NCBI GenBank assembly: GCA_002295325.1 | Contig: DBGA01000009.1 | Span: 9,204-14,434, forward strand | DNA: 5,231 nt | Direction: 5' to 3' | DNA from: Ruminococcaceae bacterium UBA866 | GTDB taxonomy: Bacteria > Bacillota > Clostridia > Oscillospirales > Ruminococcaceae | In this document: piece by piece, positions 1 to 4,676 of the stretch | Layout: each line of letters begins with the position of its first letter | How positions within the stretch are numbered: position 1 is the stretch's first letter | Position numbers and translations under genes: made by a program | The notes under the pieces: model-generated | Database searches by the model: none | Told to the model about the DNA's origin: nothing | What the model saw: the letters and a program-made list of their open reading frames with translations, nothing else

Positions 1-23
1 TTAAAAAACAATAATTCCTATAA

Positions 24-1595
24 TCATCGCACTATACCTTTTTCCTTTAAGAAGTCATGTGCCACTTTCCGCGGTTGTTGTTGCAATTCATCTACTTTGT
101 AGTTTAGCTCCATCATAATCTCATTTGTTAAATATGTGCCTAACTCTTCGATAGGCTGAATAATTTCGGGATGTTGCGCTACTACTTCTCCTCTAACAAG
201 CGGTATTGCATAATACGGTGGAAAGAATGATTTGTCATCCTCTAAAGCGACTAAATCAAACTTTTTCAGTAGTCCATCAGTTGAAAAAGCACTTGTAATA
301 TCAATTTCTTTATTTTGTAACGCAGTATATCGAAGCGATCCGTTTATGCTAGTATCTTCTTTAAACTTTAGCTCATAAATCTTAGTTAACCCTAATAACC
401 CATCTTCACGATTCATAAACTCAAAGGTAGTTCCACTTTTTAATTGATTCGAGCAACTACGAAGGTCGCTAATTGTTTTCAAATTAAATTTTTCAGCTAT
501 TTCTTTGGTAACTGCCATAACATATGTATTGTTAAAATCCATTTGCTTTAAAACGTCAATATTATATTTTTCCTTAAAATCTTTTTTTACGGTATCATAG
601 ACCAACTGCATATCGTTCGAGGAAGAATACTTTAAAACATCTACATATCCTGTTCCGCTATATTCGACATATAAGTCAATGTCGCCTCGTTCCATCGCTT
701 GAATACACATAGATGTTCCACCTAAGAGATTAGCTCTATTTACAGTTATATCAGTATTTTCCTCAATAACATCTGCAACCATATGCATCAAAATTTCTTG
801 CTCTGTAAAATCGATTCCACTAATTGTGATGCTTTTCTTATTGGAATTATTTTGAAATAAGTTAGCCCCTAATAATATAGCAAGGATACAGGCAGTTGTT
901 ATCAGTATACCTTTTTGCATTTTACGCTTTTTGAAAAAATTCTTTTCGTTTTTCGTATGATCACTTTGTAAACTAACAGGAGTTACTAGATTTTCAACAA
1001 TTGAAGCAAGATAATCGACTGCTAAAGCAAGAATACAAGCTGGTATTGCTCCAACTAAAATTTGAGTATTATTCACCGTTCGAATTCCTGAAAACACTAA
1101 ATACCCCAGACCACCAGCGCCAATAAAAGCTGCAATTGTCATTAAACCAACAGCAGTTACTGCTGAAATACGTACGCCTGCCATAATTACAGGTAATGCA
1201 AGCGGAATTTGAACTTTAGTTAACACTTGCATTTTTGTCAACCCAATCCCTCTCGCTGCTTCAATTGTTTGTTGATTAATATTACTGATTCCAGTATATG
1301 TGTTTTTTATAATTGGTAACAACGAATACAAAATAACAATAACGACTGCAGGTAACGTACCTATTCCTAAAAGCGGTATTGCAAACCCTAACAAAGCCAT
1401 ACTTGGAATAGATTGTAAAACGTTTGCAACTCCTAGAATTGGCTTGTCCAATTTTTTTACATAACATATCAAAACACCTAAGGGTACTCCAACTAGAATT
1501 GCAAAAGCAACTGAAATACAAGTGAGTTCAATATGTTTCACTAAAAGAGATAGAATTTGTTCCCAATTTTCTGCTACATAATTAAATAAATTCAT
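24..1595 (-). CDS. Fused ABC permease / substrate-binding protein, OpuCB-OpuCC (EgtU-like) type
   Basis: This 523-residue protein joins the membrane channel and the solute receptor of an osmolyte-type ABC importer in one chain. Residues about 15-205 form the permease, with hydrophobic segments and the EAA loop for ATPase contact at 112-142 (EAARGIG, then IPLALP). A basic linker (about 214-228) leads to a further membrane anchor (about 229-246) that tethers the external binding domain. Residues about 255-523 are an OpuAC/ProX-type (PF04069) receptor with family-typical stretches: GDIDLYVEYSGTG (304-316), YTALQNKEIDI (423-433), FSTDG (437-441) and DDKSFFPPYYAIPLV (453-467). I chose ATG 1595 because AGGAGG (1602-1607) lies 6 bases upstream; it overlaps the ATPase gene by 14 bases, suggesting translational coupling. 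The same architecture occurs in glycine betaine/carnitine/choline porters and in the ergothioneine importer EgtU. I cannot separate these by eye, so no symbol is given. Confidence 0.93.
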   Translation of the reverse strand: MNLFNYVAENWEQILSLLVKHIELTCISVAFAILVGVPLGVLICYVKKLDKPILGVANVLQSIPSMALLGFAIPLLGIGTLPAVVIVILYSLLPIIKNTYTGISNINQQTIEAARGIGLTKMQVLTKVQIPLALPVIMAGVRISAVTAVGLMTIAAFIGAGGLGYLVFSGIRTVNNTQILVGAIPACILALAVDYLASIVENLVTPVSLQSDHTKNEKNFFKKRKMQKGILITTACILAILLGANLFQNNSNKKSITISGIDFTEQEILMHMVADVIEENTDITVNRANLLGGTSMCIQAMERGDIDLYVEYSGTGYVDVLKYSSSNDMQLVYDTVKKDFKEKYNIDVLKQMDFNNTYVMAVTKEIAEKFNLKTISDLRSCSNQLKSGTTFEFMNREDGLLGLTKIYELKFKEDTSINGSLRYTALQNKEIDITSAFSTDGLLKKFDLVALEDDKSFFPPYYAIPLVRGEVVAQHPEIIQPIEELGTYLTNEIMMELNYKVDELQQQPRKVAHDFLKEKGIVR

Positions 1596-2724
1596 ATGTG
1601 GCCTCCTCATCATCCATATATTGTTGACTAAAAGCTGTAACTAAGCTGCTTTTTGTAATCAGCCCATTTAGTATTTTATTTTCATCAACAACTGGAATGG
1701 TAGAGTATTTTGTTTCTTTAATGATTCTCACTGCTTCAATAATATTATCGGATTCACATAATGTTACTATTTCGTCATTCATAGCGACAGATACTTTTTC
1801 AGATTTGTCTTTCACGCTATGCGCTTTTTCAATTTTTAAAATTCCTTCTAACTTCTTGGTTTTTATGTCAATAACGATAAGACTATCTACTTTTTCTTTT
1901 CTCATTCTTTCAATTGCCTTTATAATTTGTAGTTCCTTCGAACATGTTATTGGCGATGTTAACATGATATCTGAAACCTTAATATATTCAGGCGAAGACC
2001 AAATTCTATTTTTCCCTACAAAGTTTGATACAAACTCATCCGCTGGTAATTTTAATATATTTTCAGGGGTATCATATTGCAGAATTTGTCCATCTTTCAT
2101 AATGCAAATCTTATCAGCAATTTTGATTGCTTCATCCATATCATGTGTAACAAAAACGATGGTTTTCTTAACATTAGATTGTAATTCTAACAATTCATCT
2201 TGTAAATCAGAGCGTGTAATAGGATCTAATGCAGAAAAAGGTTCATCCATTAAAATAATATTGGGGTCATTTGCTAATGCTCTTGCAACCCCAATTCGTT
2301 GTTGTTGTCCACCACTAAGTTGTGTTGGATAACGATCTGCATAGATATTTGGATCTAGTCCAACCATACTTAAAAGGTTGTTTGTATTTGTGTGAATGAA
2401 ACCCTTATTTAGTTTTTCAACTTTTGGAATCAATTCAATATTTTCTTTTACAGTCATATGCGGGAACAAACCTGTTTGCTGTATTACATAGCCTATCTTT
2501 CGCCTTAATTGTATTACATCAACAGTTGCAATATCAGTGTTGTTAACCAAAATATGACCCTCTGTTGGATTAGTTAGTCTGTTAATCATTTTTAGCAAAG
2601 TCGTTTTTCCACAACCACTTTCACCAATGATAACAACAAGCTCACCCGTATTCACTTGAAAGTTAATATTTCGGATTACAGAAATTCCTTTAAAACTTTT
2701 TGATACATTCTCAAAAACTATCAT
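1582..2724 (-). CDS. opuCA: Osmolyte-type ABC transporter ATPase with tandem CBS domains (OpuCA family)
   Basis: This 380-residue cytoplasmic ATPase powers the fused permease/receptor encoded downstream. The nucleotide-binding domain is intact: Walker A GESGCGKTT (34-42), Q-loop VIQQTGLFPHMTV (80-92), signature LSGGQQQR (136-143), Walker B IILMDEP (156-162), D-loop SALD (164-167) and switch histidine H194. Residues about 250-365 hold two CBS motifs, the first around SDIMLTSPI (251-259), the second ending in STIPVVDENKILNGLIT (341-357). In Listeria and Staphylococcus the CBS pair of OpuCA binds c-di-AMP and inhibits uptake; I infer the same here. The start at 2724 is preferred because GGAGGAG (2729-2735) lies 4 bases upstream. 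A further in-frame extension of 16 codons would run back across the predicted transcription start. The gene is first in the operon, behind a consensus promoter and operator. The family also includes EgtV and OpuBA-like proteins, so the symbol reflects family only. Confidence 0.94.
   Translation of the reverse strand: MIVFENVSKSFKGISVIRNINFQVNTGELVVIIGESGCGKTTLLKMINRLTNPTEGHILVNNTDIATVDVIQLRRKIGYVIQQTGLFPHMTVKENIELIPKVEKLNKGFIHTNTNNLLSMVGLDPNIYADRYPTQLSGGQQQRIGVARALANDPNIILMDEPFSALDPITRSDLQDELLELQSNVKKTIVFVTHDMDEAIKIADKICIMKDGQILQYDTPENILKLPADEFVSNFVGKNRIWSSPEYIKVSDIMLTSPITCSKELQIIKAIERMRKEKVDSLIVIDIKTKKLEGILKIEKAHSVKDKSEKVSVAMNDEIVTLCESDNIIEAVRIIKETKYSTIPVVDENKILNGLITKSSLVTAFSQQYMDDEEATYEFI
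1602..1607 (-). promoter_or_regulatory. Ribosome binding site of the permease/receptor gene
   Basis: Read on the minus strand this is AGGAGG followed by six bases (ccacat) and ATG at 1595. It lies inside the last codons of the ATPase gene. It fixes the start at 1595 rather than at the ATG six codons upstream (1613), which would put the Shine-Dalgarno inside the coding region. Confidence 0.85.
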
Positions 2725-2762
2725 ATGTCTCCTCCATTTCGTCTCATAATAACATTTAATGT

Positions 2763-2800
2763 AAAGTAACAATCTAATTATAATATAGAGTTGTTACTTT
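2763..2800. promoter_or_regulatory. Bipartite palindromic operator over the transporter promoter (candidate BusR site)
   Basis: A perfect 10-bp inverted repeat, AAAGTAACAA (2763-2772) and TTGTTACTTT (2791-2800), with an 18-bp spacer. Counted as 8-bp half-sites (AAAGTAAC/GTTACTTT) the gap is 22 bp. One arm touches the -35 box, the -10 box sits in the spacer, and the other arm covers the predicted transcription start, so a bound protein would block RNA polymerase. BusR, a GntR/RCK_C repressor of betaine uptake in Lactococcus and Streptococcus, has been reported to use widely spaced half-sites with about this gap, from memory. The neighbouring regulator is of that family. I see no second copy upstream of the regulator gene. 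The inverted repeat is direct observation; the binding protein is inferred. Confidence 0.75.
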
Positions 2801-2805
2801 GTCAA
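2777..2805 (-). promoter_or_regulatory. Consensus sigma-A promoter of the transporter operon
   Basis: On the minus strand the -35 box is TTGACA (2800-2805) and the -10 box is TATAAT (2777-2782), separated by exactly 17 bp. Both hexamers match the consensus perfectly. Transcription should begin near 2770, giving a leader of about 46 bases before the ATPase start. A perfect promoter suggests strong expression that needs a repressor, in line with the overlapping palindrome. Confidence 0.88.
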
Positions 2806-2844
2806 ATAAAAGAACCAGAGAACTTCTATTATTCTCTGGTTCTT
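2801..2844 (-). terminator. Intrinsic terminator after the regulator gene
   Basis: A perfect 13-bp stem, AAGAACCAGAGAA (2810-2822) against TTCTCTGGTTCTT (2832-2844), closes a 9-base loop. Read on the minus strand it begins two bases after the regulator stop codon and is followed by a T-rich tail (TTCTTTTATTT). It separates the regulator transcript from the transporter operon. The tail runs directly into the -35 box of the operon promoter, so terminator and promoter are packed back to back. Confidence 0.9.
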
Positions 2845-2846
2845 AG

Positions 2847-3488
2847 CTATTGATTTGGATATAGAAAATTGGAAACTCTTTGATAACAATCATCTTTTCC
2901 AACGAAAAACAATACATCATTTTCTAAAAATATTGCATATGGTCCTGGTGATATTAAAATTTCGTCATGTCGTTTAATTGCTATTATTGTAGCAGTTGTG
3001 TTATGCCAAAAATTGGTACTTGTAACAGATTGATTTAAATAAGGGCATGTGCTTTTAATGTCTATTTGAAAAGGCATAAAAGGATTCATACAACGAAACC
3101 GATCCGTTTTTTCAATTAAACTATTTAAGTGGTTATTAAATACTTTTAACTCTTTTTTTTGCCGTTCAACGCTTTTTAGAATATCTGCTTTTATATCATT
3201 TATTGTTTGGACATCTTCAAATCGGCGTGCAAATTGAACAGCTTTGTCAAAAGAGCGAATTGTAACTCCACTCCCTTTTTCAGAATAAACAATACCTAGA
3301 TCAGATAACACACAGATAGCCCTTCTTGCGGTTTCTGCCGAAACACCATATTGACTTGCTAATGATGATCTTGCATAAATTCGATCTCCAACTTTATAAG
3401 TACCAATTGCAATTTTAGATGCAATATCCGCAGCAATTTGTTGGTACTTTGGAGTTACAATTCTAACACTATTGATTTTTTCTTCCAT
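2847..3488 (-). CDS. busR: GntR-family regulator with RCK_C (TrkA-C) domain, BusR-like
   Basis: This 213-residue protein is probably the c-di-AMP-responsive repressor of the adjacent transporter operon. Residues about 11-79 are a GntR winged helix: PKYQQIAADIASKI (13-26), the recognition-helix region SAETARRAICVLSDLG (50-65) and the wing SEKGSGVTI (69-77). Residues about 80-133 are predicted helical and rich in charged residues, consistent with a coiled-coil spacer. Residues about 137-213 are an RCK_C domain with the family pattern ATIIAIKR (166-173), ISPGP (179-183) and DVLFFVG (191-197). The layout and length match BusR, where c-di-AMP binds RCK_C and the coiled coil sets the distance between two DNA half-sites. 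I chose ATG 3488 because GAAGGG (3495-3500) lies 6 bases upstream and because the ATG at 3518 falls inside the -10 box. A longer 246-residue reading is therefore unlikely. Ligand and target are inferred from family and context. Confidence 0.87.
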   Translation of the reverse strand: MEEKINSVRIVTPKYQQIAADIASKIAIGTYKVGDRIYARSSLASQYGVSAETARRAICVLSDLGIVYSEKGSGVTIRSFDKAVQFARRFEDVQTINDIKADILKSVERQKKELKVFNNHLNSLIEKTDRFRCMNPFMPFQIDIKSTCPYLNQSVTSTNFWHNTTATIIAIKRHDEILISPGPYAIFLENDVLFFVGKDDCYQRVSNFLYPNQ

Positions 3489-3516
3489 ATAAAGCCCTTC
3501 ACTATCGTTTTTCTTC

Positions 3517-3545
3517 ATTATACACCATTTATAGTATGTAAACAA
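3517..3545 (-). promoter_or_regulatory. Promoter of the BusR-like regulator gene
   Basis: On the minus strand, TTGTTT (3540-3545) and a perfect TATAAT (3517-3522) are separated by 17 bp. Transcription would start near 3510, leaving about 22 bases before the ATG at 3488. The -35 box is weak (three of six clearly matching), so expression should be modest. I find no AAAGTAAC-like half-site here, so autoregulation is not supported. Confidence 0.6.
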
Positions 3546-3702
3546 GTATTCTGTTTTTAAAAAACCATAACTAGAGCTATTTTTCAATTTTCATATTGTT
3601 TTATTATATGAGAATCGAAATAAAGTGGTAAATAGACACTAGAATTTTTGATATATTAGTTAGTTTGCATTTTCTTGATAAGCATTTAGTATTAACAAAT
3701 CA

Positions 3703-3883
3703 ACATAATATCCCTTTTAAACATAATGGGCAATCATCTCTCCCGGCAATATGATAGCCATAGGTACTATCAGAAAATCGAAAATTCACTGTAAATTCCG
3801 AACAAATTCAAAGCTTCTCTCATCTTTTTCACAGTTGTTAATCCGCTACCTCCAGTATAAGAATATACATCTATACGATACTT
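3703..3883 (-). pseudogene. Possible frameshifted remnant of an unidentified coding sequence
   Basis: Two overlapping minus-strand reading frames give protein-like sequence out of frame with each other. The first (3883 to 3773, 37 codons between stops) includes TGGSGLTTVKKMREALN and LFGIYSEF. The second (about 3810 to 3703) includes STYGYHIAGRDDCPLC, with a CxxC pair that could be a metal-binding knuckle. Joined by one frameshift they would make about 60 residues. Neither has a start codon with a Shine-Dalgarno. I do not recognise the family, and chance open frames of this length are possible; the claim rests on codon choice and residue pattern only. Confidence 0.27.
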
Positions 3884-4032
3884 TCATATATGATTTTTAG
3901 ACTTAGGCTATGCTTCATAATGAGCTCTGTAGTTTATGCTAATTGAAAAAGCAATTCAATTACAGATTTAGGGCAATACTAACAAATAATAATCTGAAAT
4001 TTAAAACTCCTGTAAATAAATTGAAATTGTTC

Positions 4033-4061
4033 TTGATTTTGTAAAATATTTATGATATATT
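4033..4061 (+). promoter_or_regulatory. Weak candidate promoter with extended -10
   Basis: TTGATT (4033-4038), 17 bp, then TATATT (4056-4061) preceded by TGA, which fits an extended -10 element. It would give a leader of roughly 200 bases for the secreted-protein gene. The surrounding DNA is so AT-rich that chance matches are expected. Confidence 0.3.
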
Positions 4062-4071
4062 TGGTTAAAAC

Positions 4072-4118
4072 AAAGTTTCAATGATTTTAACTATTTATGA
4101 AATAAAAGTTTCAAATAG
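4072..4118. repeat. Direct repeat overlapping an imperfect palindrome
   Basis: AAAGTTTCAA occurs twice, at 4072-4081 and 4105-4114, 33 bp apart (about three helical turns). The second copy forms the right arm of an inverted repeat: CTATTT (4091-4096), a two-base bulge, GAAA (4099-4102), a six-base loop, then TTTC and AAATAG (4109-4118). There is no T-tract on either side, so it is not a terminator. It may be a regulatory site for the secreted-protein gene; no binding protein can be named. Confidence 0.4.
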
Positions 4119-4178
4119 TGAAAACCCTCAATGACACAGTAAGAATATTTTGATTTATCATATATCTGTTAATGCTGC

Positions 4179-4207
4179 TTAACGTAGAATTTTCATATTC
4201 CTATTAC
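4179..4207 (+). promoter_or_regulatory. Weak candidate promoter nearest the secreted-protein gene
   Basis: TTAACG (4179-4184) and TATTAC (4202-4207) with a 17-bp spacer, each matching four of six consensus bases. Transcription would begin near 4214, at the foot of the leader hairpins, about 60 bases before the ATG. Position favours it; box quality does not. Confidence 0.28.
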
Positions 4208-4214
4208 AGGAAAA

Positions 4215-4243
4215 ATCGTTAGAAACGATGTTGAGATCGTTTT
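4215..4243 (+). promoter_or_regulatory. Two mutually exclusive hairpins in the leader of the secreted-protein gene
   Basis: Three short segments can pair in two ways: ATCGTT (4215-4220) with AACGAT (4224-4229), or that same AACGAT, extended to AAACGAT (4223-4229), with ATCGTTT (4236-4242). The second form is followed by TTTATA and looks like a weak terminator. The arrangement ends about 30 bases before the start codon. Stems have only two GC pairs each, so this may equally be a stabilising 5' structure or chance. Confidence 0.35.
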
Positions 4244-4274
4244 TATATACAATAAAAAAGGAGTGAGAGTCTTT

Positions 4275-4676
4275 ATGATGAAAACATTGTACAAAAGGGT
4301 GTTGAGTCTAACAGTAGCAATCTTAATAACTGTTGTAACAGGGCTTAACAGTATTCCCGTGAAAGCTACTGCCAGTGAGGTTCCTACCTATCTGACAACG
4401 GTTGTTCGCACAGTTTTGGGAAAAGCACCGATTCTTCCTAGTAAGGTAACTATTGATGGTGTTGCTGTTACGGTTGCATGGGACGAAATTTCACAGGGTG
4501 CATTGGATTCCGATCACCGTTTCTGGGTGAATGGAACTACCGAATCGGGCAAGGCAGTAGCGTTGCGGGTTCAGGTAGATGCACATAAGGTACTAGATAA
4601 TTTTGAAAACAGTCTGACCGATGACGGCAAAACTGTTACTGGAATGGTTAACTGGTCGGGCGAAAGTGATAGCTAA
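4275..4676 (+). CDS. N-terminal part of a secreted Ig-like surface protein, interrupted
   Basis: The 133 residues begin with a signal peptide: basic MMKTLYKR, hydrophobic 9-24, and a probable cleavage after ATA (31-33). Residues about 38-102 match the bacterial Ig-like (Big_4) pattern, with VLGKAPILPSKVTI (47-60), VTVAWDEI (65-72) and FWVNGTTESGKAV (83-95). Residues 103-133 have no family I recognise. AAAGGAG (4257-4263) supports ATG 4275; the GTG at 4263 lies inside that Shine-Dalgarno. The protein has no anchor or repeat of its own and ends where the DNA switches to opposite-strand repeat sequence: the stop at 4674-4676 uses the last two bases of the TAGCTA junction. Replacing the following base with the sequence that follows TAGCTA in the repeat would continue in frame as DSYVWKADG. 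I therefore read it as the 5' end of a larger gene cut by a rearrangement. Composition (27 of 60 G+C at 4381-4440) differs from the left half of the window. Confidence 0.75.
   Translation: MMKTLYKRVLSLTVAILITVVTGLNSIPVKATASEVPTYLTTVVRTVLGKAPILPSKVTIDGVAVTVAWDEISQGALDSDHRFWVNGTTESGKAVALRVQVDAHKVLDNFENSLTDDGKTVTGMVNWSGESDS

Larger units (their letters stand above)
3600..4260. other. AT-rich intergenic region without an intact gene
   Basis: About 660 bases with stops in all frames at short intervals. Base composition is very AT-rich in places: I count 11 G+C among the 60 bases at 4021-4080. No tRNA, rRNA or known riboswitch core is recognisable. It contains a possible decayed coding stretch (3703-3883, minus strand), a repeat/palindrome block (4072-4118), two weak plus-strand promoter candidates and a small leader hairpin pair. 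The regulator gene reads away from it leftward and the secreted-protein gene reads away rightward, so it is a divergent promoter region. Confidence 0.7.

Noticed and set aside
1..27. Eight-codon frame (MIIGIIVF) starting at an ATGA overlap with the permease/receptor stop
   Set aside because: The ATGA overlap is suggestive, but the frame is only eight codons, has no ribosome binding site, and stops at the window edge.
1282..1521. 79-codon open frame on the minus strand
   Set aside because: It is an out-of-frame shadow inside the permease gene, rich in Cys, Tyr and Phe, with no ribosome binding site.
1697..2332. 211-codon open frame on the plus strand
   Set aside because: It lies entirely antisense to the ATPase gene, has no Shine-Dalgarno, and its translation is low-complexity hydrophobic/serine sequence with no domain, as expected for a shadow frame.
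3489..3545. Second BusR-type operator controlling the regulator gene itself
   Set aside because: No AAAGTAAC or GTTACTTT half-site is present; only weak four-base dyads (ATAC/GTAT) occur, which are expected by chance.
3726..3794. 22-codon plus-strand frame beginning MGNHLSRQ
   Set aside because: No Shine-Dalgarno before the ATG and no supporting promoter; length is within chance expectation.
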